Source of the DNA: Treponema sp.
GTDB lineage: Bacteria > Spirochaetota > Spirochaetia > Treponematales > Breznakiellaceae
Assembly: GCA_031258305.1 (NCBI GenBank)
Contig: JAIRNA010000152.1
Span: 1-33,762 of the forward strand
Length of the DNA: 33,762 bases
Direction: 5' to 3'
In this document: in pieces, positions 16,567 through 24,181 of the stretch
How positions within the stretch are numbered: position 1 is the first letter of the stretch
How the letters are laid out: each line of letters starts with the position of its first letter
Position numbers and translations under genes: made by a program
The notes under the pieces: generated by a model
The model's database searches: none
What the model saw: the letters and a program-made list of their open reading frames with translations, nothing else
What the model was told of the DNA's origin: nothing

Positions 16567-19530
16567 ATGACCTTAAGAATATCTTTAACATACCGCGGTT
16601 TAACTGCGGTGATGGTAATGTGTGTCTTTTTCTTGGCCGGATGTTCAGATCCGGTAAATCTCTCGCCCCCGCCGCCCGAACCTGACCCGGTGTCTCCCAT
16701 AATCAGCGTCCAGCCCCAGAGCTCCGTTTATGCCGTCGGCGCGACACCTGCCGATCTGTCGATAACAGCTTCGGTAAGCGATGGGGGAAGTCTGACTTAT
16801 CAGTGGTACGGTACGACGGCAAACTCCGCAACAGGCGGCACGGCGATCCATGATGCGGTAAACGCACGTTATACTCCACCTACCGGAACTGCCGGAACGA
16901 CATATTATTACGTGGTGGTTACCAATACCAAAAACGGAAAAACGAAGACGGCGACAAGCGATGCGGCGCGGATCGTGGTCTCATCTCCCGATGCGGACCC
17001 GGTGCCCCCAGAAATTACCTGTCAGCCCAAGAACGCATCCTATTACATCGGAGAAACGACCGTCCCTCTGGAGGTAGAAATTTCCCTAAATGACGATGGA
17101 GTGATAAGCTATCAGTGGTACTCCAATACGGAAAATGCCGCCACAGGCGGCACGGCGATTCAGGATGCGGTGAATGCACGTTATATGCCTCCTGTCGTAA
17201 GACCCGGAACGATGTATTATTACGTGGTGATTACCAATACCAAAAACTCAAAAACAGAGATGGTAACAAGCGCGGTGGCAGGGATTGTGGTTTCCGCGAG
17301 TCCGTTAAAGGTAAAATATGTAGTTAACGAAGAGAGTAACGGCTTTGTAAACGTTGCGCCTTCAGACGGGAGTATCTATACCGCCACGGTAATAGGCGGT
17401 TCTTTTGGGACAGTAAACGGACTCAAAGTTTTTGACACCGGTGGTATAGACAGCGGTACGGACATTACCGCGCCCTGGGATTCCAACACCACATGGGATC
17501 ATTATACCAATGTGGGCTATGTCGATTTGGGACCAAGGGTTGGCGATTTGCTTTGTGATCTGGAAGATTTTTCTATCGAAACTTACGTGTACGTTCCATC
17601 TGACTATCAAATTGTGTCCCTGGGTAACTATGTCTGGACATTTGCTGACAGCGATAACGAGCCGTCTAACGCGGTATGGTTCCGTTACCGTGAGGGAAAT
17701 TATACCATCAAAAAAGATGGAACAGATGAGTCTGTAGAGAACGGTTATAATACCATATCCCTCGGCTCATGGCATCAGATACTGGTTAGCAAAAACAACA
17801 GTACAGCGGCAATTTATGTGGACGGTTCCCTCCTTAAAACCGGAACCTCTGCAACCATTACCGCCGCCTTTCAGGCGGGTACTTTTACCTATAACTACCT
17901 CGGAAAGCCCGCCTATAACGCCGACGAATACCTCCATAATTCACGGTTCTACAGTTTCAGCCTTTATGACAAGGCGTTTTCCGCGGCTGAAGTAAGCGCG
18001 CTCTATGCGGAAGGTCCCATGACGGACTTGAGAGGCGGACAGACCCGGCCCGGTGCGGGCTTTACGTTCAGTGATGCCGCCACGCCGAGTTTTTCCAATG
18101 TAACCGTACATGACCCGTCGATATTTTACACGGGTAGCGAGTACCGCGTTATCGGTTCCTTCCTCGCGTCAGCCAGAACCACGGATTTTATAAAATGGTA
18201 TTCTGTCCAGGGAGACGGAAATACATCCAACTACAGCAGTAAAAAATACTACCCCAAGGATAACGCTGATTCGGGTATACAGACCATGGCGCAGCAGATT
18301 GAGGACGTTCAGCGCGGTGAGGATTCTGACACAGGGTGGAACTTTTTTGCCAGCGACATACACAAGATGCCTAACGGAAAGTTCTATCACTACTATAGCA
18401 TTACCACATCATGGAAATGCAGCGCTATCGGCGTAGCTATTGCCGACACCGTTGAGGGGAATTATGTAACCCAGGGACTCTTTGTCCGTTCAGCCGAGGC
18501 CGGGAATAATAAAGCTCCGAACGGGATGACTACCTGGTCGTATGATAGTCATCCCAACTGCATCGACCCCCAGGCGTTTTTTGACAAGGATGGAAATTTC
18601 TGGCTTGTGTACGGTTCCTGGAGCGGTGGTATCTTCATCTACGAGATTGATCCCACCACAGGAAAACCAAAAAATAACTCCACGATTAACAACCAAAATG
18701 CCGGTTACGGCAAAAGGTTAATCGCCAACAGGCACTCGGCGATAGAGGCGCCCTACATTCTCTACAATCCCCAATCGAACTATTATTACCTGTTCACATC
18801 TTTTGGCGAATTGGGAACCAATGGGGGCTACAATATGCGGATGTTCCGTTCCCGCAATCCCGACGGACCCTATGAGGACGCGGAACATACCGACTTGGCT
18901 TCCAACAATCTGCATCCTACCCAGGACAATACCTACGACTTCAGGAAGTACGGTGTCAAAATCATGGGCGGTTATCAGTTTGCCCATTTGGAGGGCGAGA
19001 AGGGTACAAAGACCACCGGTTACCGGGCGCCCGGCCACAACAGCGCCTGCTATGAAGAGGCCACCGGCAAGTACTACCTCATTCATCATACCCGTTTTGT
19101 GGGCGGCAAAAACAACATATATGAGGCCCACGAGGTGCGGGTACGGGAACTCTTTCTAACCGAAGATAACTGGCTGGCTACCTCTCCTTTCCGGTATGAC
19201 GCGGGGACGGTGCGTACGTTTACCGCCACCCAGCTTGCCGGAACATGGAAGATTATCAACCACGCACGAGATGTGAACACCACAGAACATACTTCCCAAA
19301 CCTATCGGTTCTTGACCAACGGTACAATTTCCAATGAAGGCGGTACGACGGCGGGGACCTGGGAATTGGGTAGTGACGGCAAGACCGCTCACATTACAAT
19401 CGGCGGCGTATTGTATAAGGGCGTATTCCTGCGCTGTTACGACGAAGACAATACAATGTGGGTACAGGCGTTCACTGCCCTGTCCGATACCGGTATTGCC
19501 CTTTGGGGTGCGGGAGGAGCATTCAACTAA
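16567..19530 (+). CDS. Large multidomain GH43 arabinanase-like lipoprotein
   Basis: About 987 residues. The lipobox FLAGC is near residue 25. Two Ig-like repeats follow at about 38-142 and 146-242, both with a YQWY core and an ATGGTAI...AVNARY stretch. A LamG-like module at about 245-485 is related to the two stand-alone lipoproteins of this locus. A GH43 propeller spans about 490-870 (base Asp516 in TVHDPS). A C-terminal domain like that of the short form starts near 888 (LAGTWKIINHA). Its GH43 part is clearly paralogous to the preceding gene. Start ATG 16567 follows TTTGGAGG; the ORF-track start 16552 is a TTG lying inside that ribosome-binding site. Predicted role: surface-anchored arabinan degradation with built-in binding modules. 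Confidence 0.88.
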   Translation: MTLRISLTYRGLTAVMVMCVFFLAGCSDPVNLSPPPPEPDPVSPIISVQPQSSVYAVGATPADLSITASVSDGGSLTYQWYGTTANSATGGTAIHDAVNARYTPPTGTAGTTYYYVVVTNTKNGKTKTATSDAARIVVSSPDADPVPPEITCQPKNASYYIGETTVPLEVEISLNDDGVISYQWYSNTENAATGGTAIQDAVNARYMPPVVRPGTMYYYVVITNTKNSKTEMVTSAVAGIVVSASPLKVKYVVNEESNGFVNVAPSDGSIYTATVIGGSFGTVNGLKVFDTGGIDSGTDITAPWDSNTTWDHYTNVGYVDLGPRVGDLLCDLEDFSIETYVYVPSDYQIVSLGNYVWTFADSDNEPSNAVWFRYREGNYTIKKDGTDESVENGYNTISLGSWHQILVSKNNSTAAIYVDGSLLKTGTSATITAAFQAGTFTYNYLGKPAYNADEYLHNSRFYSFSLYDKAFSAAEVSALYAEGPMTDLRGGQTRPGAGFTFSDAATPSFSNVTVHDPSIFYTGSEYRVIGSFLASARTTDFIKWYSVQGDGNTSNYSSKKYYPKDNADSGIQTMAQQIEDVQRGEDSDTGWNFFASDIHKMPNGKFYHYYSITTSWKCSAIGVAIADTVEGNYVTQGLFVRSAEAGNNKAPNGMTTWSYDSHPNCIDPQAFFDKDGNFWLVYGSWSGGIFIYEIDPTTGKPKNNSTINNQNAGYGKRLIANRHSAIEAPYILYNPQSNYYYLFTSFGELGTNGGYNMRMFRSRNPDGPYEDAEHTDLASNNLHPTQDNTYDFRKYGVKIMGGYQFAHLEGEKGTKTTGYRAPGHNSACYEEATGKYYLIHHTRFVGGKNNIYEAHEVRVRELFLTEDNWLATSPFRYDAGTVRTFTATQLAGTWKIINHARDVNTTEHTSQTYRFLTNGTISNEGGTTAGTWELGSDGKTAHITIGGVLYKGVFLRCYDEDNTMWVQAFTALSDTGIALWGAGGAFN
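16831..17189 (+). repeat. Internal direct repeats of the Ig-like domains
   Basis: The segment starting at 16831 (ACAGGCGGCACGGCGAT) recurs from 17143 with few changes over about 47 bp, in the same frame. This indicates a fairly recent internal domain duplication. Confidence 0.75.
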
Positions 19531-19587
19531 GGGAACTTTCCGGGAATCCCAACCAGGATTTTCGGAATTCCCCCTCGATACGAAATG

Positions 19588-19624
19588 GGTCTTTTCCAAA
19601 ACCCTAGAGGTTTTGGAAAAGACC
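19588..19624. terminator. Perfect 16-bp-stem bidirectional terminator
   Basis: GGTCTTTTCCAAAACC (19588-19603) pairs perfectly with its reverse complement at 19609-19624 around the loop CTAGA. A T-rich stretch (GGTTTTTTTC) follows about 25 nt later. It lies between the ends of two convergent genes. Confidence 0.7.
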
Positions 19625-19682
19625 AAATACATAGAAATCAATCTTTGGTTTTTTTCTTAGCGCCTTGCGTTGAAGGTAAAAC

Positions 19683-20549
19683 TCAATTGCCCTCGTTCAA
19701 TTTCGCCAACGGTCCCTCCGCGTAGAGGGTAGCAACTTCCTTGGCGGAAAGAGCGCCGGAATAAATGCTAAAGCTGTGAAACTTGGCGTTATGGAGCGGA
19801 TAGTCGGGAGGATAACAGGATTTTCCAAGGTAATTCGCGGTCAGTGTATTTCCTTTATACGAAGTTGAACGGATCTGTATCGGTCCAAAGGCAACCTGGA
19901 CGCCGTTTACATAGATAATCGTATTCCAACTGTCCTTGACAACCACCAAATGGGCCCACGAACCGGAATACGGAATAAACGAACCATATCCATCATCCGG
20001 CACTATGGCGTCCTGAGCGTTAAAAACAAACTGATCGATACCATTCAGGATCACATGGAAACTTGTATGTCTGGCGCTGAACCACATGGAATTTCCCGGG
20101 TCTCTCCCGTTGGAAAAGGACATGAAAAAGTTGCCAATGGCAAGATAGTCGTAATCGGCCGGGACCCATACGTATGTCTCAATGGAAAATGTCGGCAAAC
20201 TCTGCAACAGGGCGCCTGTCTCGGCTCCCAAATCGACATAACCAACATTCACGTATTCATCGATAGTGTCTACCTCGTTCCAGCCTACGGTTACCCTGTT
20301 CCCACTTGGTTCACCGCCAAGGTCAATAACCTTGAAGCTGTTTTCTTCAACAATCGTCGCGCCGTCCACCAGTTTGGCGGTATACGTGTTCCCGTCCGGT
20401 GGGGCCGTGTTGACAAAGGCGGTACCTTCAGCATTGGACTCGTATCGGAGTCTGAGTTCCGCCGGTCCGCTGTCGGGTGTGCTGGCACAGCCATACAATA
20501 CCAACCCAAGGGCACAAAGCCCCATAGCAAGTAATCCTACTCTTTTCAT
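19683..20549 (-). CDS. LamG-like (ConA-fold) lipoprotein, paralog 2
   Basis: A 288-residue lipoprotein with lipobox VLYGC (Cys near residue 21). It is essentially one LamG-like jellyroll module sharing the order VGYVDLG, TFSIETYVWVPADY, WAHLVVVKDSWNTIIYVNG, NYLGKSCYPP and FYSFSIY.GALSAKEVATLYAEGP with the other two copies. It is closer in several motifs to the module inside the large GH43 protein (ALYAEGP, IETYVYVP) than to paralog 1. AAAGGAG precedes ATG 20549. It has its own promoter overlapped downstream by operator O4. It is transcribed toward the large GH43 gene, with the 16-bp stem terminator between. Likely a surface or periplasmic carbohydrate-binding protein; no catalytic residues are recognisable. 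Confidence 0.8.
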   Translation of the reverse strand: MKRVGLLAMGLCALGLVLYGCASTPDSGPAELRLRYESNAEGTAFVNTAPPDGNTYTAKLVDGATIVEENSFKVIDLGGEPSGNRVTVGWNEVDTIDEYVNVGYVDLGAETGALLQSLPTFSIETYVWVPADYDYLAIGNFFMSFSNGRDPGNSMWFSARHTSFHVILNGIDQFVFNAQDAIVPDDGYGSFIPYSGSWAHLVVVKDSWNTIIYVNGVQVAFGPIQIRSTSYKGNTLTANYLGKSCYPPDYPLHNAKFHSFSIYSGALSAKEVATLYAEGPLAKLNEGN

Positions 20550-20611
20550 TTTAATCTCCTTTAAAGATTCAGTGTTTTACGGAACAGGACGTTCCGTTTA
20601 ATAATGCCTTA

Positions 20612-20627
20612 TGTGAACGTACACGCA
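20612..20627. promoter_or_regulatory. LacI-type operator O4 (LamG paralog 2)
   Basis: TGTGAACGTACACGCA, 15 of 16 identical to O1. It begins 11 nt past the minus-strand -10 box. Confidence 0.75.
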
Positions 20628-20638
20628 AGACATTAATT

Positions 20639-20667
20639 ATTTTATAACAGGTTTTTTGAGTTGTCAA
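20639..20667 (-). promoter_or_regulatory. Predicted promoter of LamG paralog 2
   Basis: On the minus strand: perfect TTGACA (20667-20662), 17-bp spacer, TAAAAT (20644-20639). Confidence 0.65.
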
Positions 20668-20699
20668 CAGAAAAATATGGTAAAAACGTAAATTTGTGC

Positions 20700-20728
20700 T
20701 TGACAGTCAAATCTTGTTGTGCTAATCT
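20700..20728 (+). promoter_or_regulatory. Predicted promoter of the sugar ABC transporter operon
   Basis: Perfect TTGACA (20700-20705), 17-bp spacer, weak TAATCT (20723-20728). GATAAT at 20729 is a better -10 but badly spaced. It is back to back with the LamG paralog 2 promoter. Confidence 0.5.
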
Positions 20729-20733
20729 GATAA

Positions 20734-20749
20734 TGTGGACGTACACGCA
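20734..20749. promoter_or_regulatory. LacI-type operator O5 (ABC transporter)
   Basis: TGTGGACGTACACGCA, 15 of 16 identical to O1. It lies just after the -10 region and 22 bp before the transporter start codon, beside the TTGGAGG ribosome-binding site. Confidence 0.75.
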
Positions 20750-20770
20750 AAATTTGGAGGAAAATGGTTT

Positions 20771-22270
20771 ATGAAAAGAAATCAGAACAAAGCGGCGCTG
20801 GCCTTATGTGTCTGCGTTGCAATAGCCTTGACAGGCTGTAGGAAATCCGGTAAGACGACTGCTGGTTCATCGGCAAAGCCGGTATTGACGGTAAGTGTAT
20901 TCGCCCAGGAACATGAACAGGTCATGTACCGCGAGGTAATCAAAAGGTTTGAAGATGACAATAATGTAACGGTAAACTTTCAGGTGGCCGGCGATCAATA
21001 TTGGCCCGAACTGGAGGCGATGCTTACCGCCAACACAGCTCCGGATGTATTTTATCTGGGCATCCCCGATATTAAGCGCCGTGTCTGGGCTGGAAAAGTC
21101 GCCGCCCTTGACGAACTTCTTGATACTGCCTCGCTCGGTAAAATCTGGACTGATTCACTAGATCTTTACCGTTATGATGAGGGGACAAACACTCTGGGCA
21201 CGGGCAAAATTTATGCGTTGCCAAAGGATTTTTCCGCCGTCTCCATGACGGTGAACCGGGCAATTGTTGAAAAACGGAGAACGGCTATCGAATCGCTGGT
21301 AGCCGGCGGTACGTTGCCGTTCTTCCCGGAAACCGACGCGAAGGGTAATCTTCCGGTATACACCTTTACGGAATTTGCCAATCTCTGTAAAATCCTTACA
21401 TTTGATGATCCATCGCTGCCTTCGACGGCCGGCGGTATTAAGGTCTACGGTACGCACCTGTGGGAAGATTTCTGTCTTCAGCCTTTTGTCTGGGGGGCAG
21501 GCGGTGATTATCTTGACCCTACGCATACAAAAGCACTTTTCGATTCTTCCGAATTTATCGAAGGGTACGAAGGTTTTATGAAGATAGTAGAACTGGGCGG
21601 TTCAGGTTCATCAACCGATGAAACAAGCGGATACCTGAAATTCCTGGCCGGTCGTTGCGCCTATTTCCCTTGTGGCACCTGGGATGTGGGAGCTTTTGAG
21701 TCTATTGAGAAGGATAGCGCCATCAACCCGGACAAGTCGTGGTTCGATTTTGATCTTGCCCCCTGGCCTATCAGCGACCGGTACAGAAATCTTTCTATCG
21801 AAGATCGTCAAGATAAATGGTTTGGTAGGGTGGATTCCATAGGGTATGCGGTTTCTACTCAATCCAAAAACAAAGAACTTGCCGCAAAACTGGCCTATGT
21901 CCTGAGTGCCGATGAAGTGGTTCAGCGGTTCCTTGCGAAACAGGGCGGGCAGGTGCCGAATATCGTTTCTATGGCGGAGGGCGAGTACCTTACCGATAAC
22001 AGCTATTTCCCTGAATCACGAAAAGTTTTTGTGAATATGCTCTCCGGCCAAAACGGGCACCGTATTCCTACAACCTATACGTTCAATACCATGTGGTACT
22101 CCGATGCATTCCTTCCGGGTTTAGGCGGCATCTGGGCGTATTACGAAAAAATCAACAATGGCAATCCACCGGTGAGTGTGGCCGATTACTGCAAAAGCAT
22201 CGCGGCAAAAGCCCAGTCTTTACTCAATGAGTCAATTGAGGATGAAAAAGCTTTAAATCCTAATTTGTAA
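20771..22270 (+). CDS. Sugar ABC transporter substrate-binding lipoprotein
   Basis: A 499-residue extracellular solute-binding protein of family 1 (MalE/UgpB/MsmE-like). The signal peptide ends in lipobox ALTGC. Typical features are an early VSVFAQEHEQ strand, YWPELEAMLTANTAPDVFYLG (the usual TGxAPDV-like segment), and a C-terminal region ending in a proline-rich helix (NPPVSVADYCKSIAAK). ATG 20771 is preferred because TTGGAGG lies upstream and the signal peptide begins there (MKRNQNKAALAL); the ORF-track start at 20735 lies inside O5. It is the first gene of the transporter operon. The ligand is probably arabino-oligosaccharide from operator-based context, not from sequence. Confidence 0.9.
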   Translation: MKRNQNKAALALCVCVAIALTGCRKSGKTTAGSSAKPVLTVSVFAQEHEQVMYREVIKRFEDDNNVTVNFQVAGDQYWPELEAMLTANTAPDVFYLGIPDIKRRVWAGKVAALDELLDTASLGKIWTDSLDLYRYDEGTNTLGTGKIYALPKDFSAVSMTVNRAIVEKRRTAIESLVAGGTLPFFPETDAKGNLPVYTFTEFANLCKILTFDDPSLPSTAGGIKVYGTHLWEDFCLQPFVWGAGGDYLDPTHTKALFDSSEFIEGYEGFMKIVELGGSGSSTDETSGYLKFLAGRCAYFPCGTWDVGAFESIEKDSAINPDKSWFDFDLAPWPISDRYRNLSIEDRQDKWFGRVDSIGYAVSTQSKNKELAAKLAYVLSADEVVQRFLAKQGGQVPNIVSMAEGEYLTDNSYFPESRKVFVNMLSGQNGHRIPTTYTFNTMWYSDAFLPGLGGIWAYYEKINNGNPPVSVADYCKSIAAKAQSLLNESIEDEKALNPNL

Positions 22271-22286
22271 ACGTTATCGGTGTATC

Positions 22287-23225
22287 ATGGAGAAGTTGAA
22301 AGTGCAAAAAATTAACAGAATTCGCCTGAACGATAATATATGGGGATATGCGTTTGTCCTACTACCGCTTGTGGGAATGGCCGTCTTCGTGGTTATTCCC
22401 TTCTGCATGACCCTGTATTCCAGTTTCACCAACTGGCCCCTAGGGCAACCCATCCGGTCGGCGAAGTGGGTAGCCTTAAAAAATTACCTCGACATGTTCA
22501 ACAATCCGCTTTTCTGGCAGAGTCTTGGGAATACCTTTTATTATATGATTGGTATTCCCATCGGCATCATTTTGGCGCTTTTTTTTGCGTCTCTGATGAA
22601 CCGGGGTACGACGGGAGAGCAGGTGTTCCGAGTGATTTACTACACCCCGGTCATTACCAGTGTTGTGGCGGTGAGTTTTATTTTTCAGCGCCTTTTTATG
22701 ACCGATGGCGGTGTTATCAATATGTATCTTCAGTCACTGGGAATAACAAATCCACCCAAATGGCTTTCGGACCCGCATTTTACCAAATGGGTTATCATTA
22801 TTATGAGTGTGTGGAAAGGGCTGGGCGGATCAATCATCCTGTATGTCGCGGGTATGCAGGGTATTTCGTCTAGTTATTATGAAGCGGCGCGGATTGACGG
22901 CGCGGGATCTTTTCGTATTTTTCGAAGCATTACATTTCCCCTTCTTATGCCGATTACATTCTATATGGTGGTTACCAGCATCATCGGGGGCGCACAGATT
23001 TATGTGGAGCCCCGCCTCATTTTTACCGGTAATGGTCCGGGTAACAGTACTTTCAGCACGGTTATCTATCTGTATGATCATACCTTTCGTAATTCCCGGG
23101 CCGGTTACGGTTCGGCGATAGCGATTGTATTAAGCACGATTGTATTTTTAGTAACCGCCATTCAATTGTATCTTAACGGACGGGAGGATAAACTTGACCG
23201 TGAAAAAGTCAAAAAGAATCGCTAA
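22287..23225 (+). CDS. Sugar ABC transporter permease (MalF/UgpA-like)
   Basis: A 312-residue inner-membrane permease of the binding-protein-dependent (CUT1) class with about six transmembrane helices. The EAA loop that contacts the ATPase is visible at about residues 197-222 (YYEAARIDGAGSFRIFRSIT). It lies 16 bp after the binding-protein gene and overlaps the next permease gene. No strong Shine-Dalgarno sequence is seen before ATG 22287, so translational coupling is likely. Confidence 0.92.
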   Translation: MEKLKVQKINRIRLNDNIWGYAFVLLPLVGMAVFVVIPFCMTLYSSFTNWPLGQPIRSAKWVALKNYLDMFNNPLFWQSLGNTFYYMIGIPIGIILALFFASLMNRGTTGEQVFRVIYYTPVITSVVAVSFIFQRLFMTDGGVINMYLQSLGITNPPKWLSDPHFTKWVIIIMSVWKGLGGSIILYVAGMQGISSSYYEAARIDGAGSFRIFRSITFPLLMPITFYMVVTSIIGGAQIYVEPRLIFTGNGPGNSTFSTVIYLYDHTFRNSRAGYGSAIAIVLSTIVFLVTAIQLYLNGREDKLDREKVKKNR

Positions 23226-24030
23226 TGCCGCAATATTTCTGTTTCTTGTCTTGGGTTCCATAGTTATGCTGTACCCGTTCATCTGGATGATCTTTACGTC
23301 TATGAAGCCCAAGATGCACATCTACCTTTCGGGATTGTTGCCAAAGGTATGGGATTTTTCGAGCTATTCCCAAATTTGGAAAGAAATACCCCTATTCCGG
23401 GGTTTTCTCAATACTCTCCTGTACTCAATTCCACCAGTATTCATTGGTTCCCTTGTTTCCGTTGCCGCGGCCTTTGCACTGGCAAAAATTCATTTTAAGG
23501 GACGTAACACGGTTTTTTTGCTACTCCTGAGCATGATCATGATTCCCTTTCCGGCGATTATGATACCCCAGTTTGTCTTGTTCAGTGACATGGGCATTCT
23601 ACAGACGCCCTGGCCGCTCATCCTGCCCAAACTTACCGGTAACGTACTGATGATATTTTTCCTGAAACAATATATGGTAAATATCCCGGATTCCCTGATT
23701 GAAGCGGCGAAACTTGACGGATGCAACTACTTCCGCATTTATCACAGTATAGTGCTGTACATGGTAGGACCGGCCCTGGCGGCCCACGGTGTTCTGTGGT
23801 TTATCGGCGCATGGAACGATTATCTTGCACCAACCATCTTCATTCAAGACGAGGTATGGCAACCGGTAACGGTGATGATCGCTAAATTTAACGCGCAATA
23901 CGCGATTAACACCCATGTTCCCCGTATGATGGCCGGATCAGTCATACTCCTGGTACCGGTATTGGTTATCTACGGTATATTCCAGAAGTGGATAATCAAA
24001 TCGGTCATGTTTTCCAGCGTAAAAGAATAA
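23194..24030 (+). CDS. Sugar ABC transporter permease (MalG/UgpE-like)
   Basis: A 278-residue permease with about six transmembrane helices and an EAA loop at about 167-190 (LIEAAKLDGCNYFRIYHSI), the usual partner of the preceding protein. The start is TTG 23194, with GGGAGG 6 nt upstream; an in-frame GTG at 23200 is an alternative with poorer spacing. The gene overlaps the previous coding region by 32 bp. The operon ends here with no ATPase gene, so the transporter probably borrows a shared MsmK/UgpC-type ATPase encoded elsewhere (known for CUT1 systems; inferred here). Confidence 0.9.
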   Translation: MTVKKSKRIANAAIFLFLVLGSIVMLYPFIWMIFTSMKPKMHIYLSGLLPKVWDFSSYSQIWKEIPLFRGFLNTLLYSIPPVFIGSLVSVAAAFALAKIHFKGRNTVFLLLLSMIMIPFPAIMIPQFVLFSDMGILQTPWPLILPKLTGNVLMIFFLKQYMVNIPDSLIEAAKLDGCNYFRIYHSIVLYMVGPALAAHGVLWFIGAWNDYLAPTIFIQDEVWQPVTVMIAKFNAQYAINTHVPRMMAGSVILLVPVLVIYGIFQKWIIKSVMFSSVKE

Positions 24031-24101
24031 ACAACGAAATCTGATTCAAAACCAACCGGGCTTTGGAACAAACTTTATTTTAAAAATGAGGTTTAATACC
24101 C

Positions 24102-24115
24102 CGCCCCTTGGGGCG
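24102..24115. terminator. GC-rich palindrome between convergent transporter and secA genes
   Basis: CGCCCCTTGGGGCG is a perfect palindrome followed by ATTAAAA. A second G-rich/C-rich pairing (GGGGGAGGG with CCCCCC) lies at about 24130-24158. These may end both convergent transcripts. The surrounding text (GGTTTAATACCCCGCC) resembles a stretch near 33483. Confidence 0.55.
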
Positions 24116-24181
24116 ATTAAAACTGAAGGTGCGGGAGGGGGAGGGCAGACCCCCCCTATCATTCCTTTAGTCGTTCAAAGC

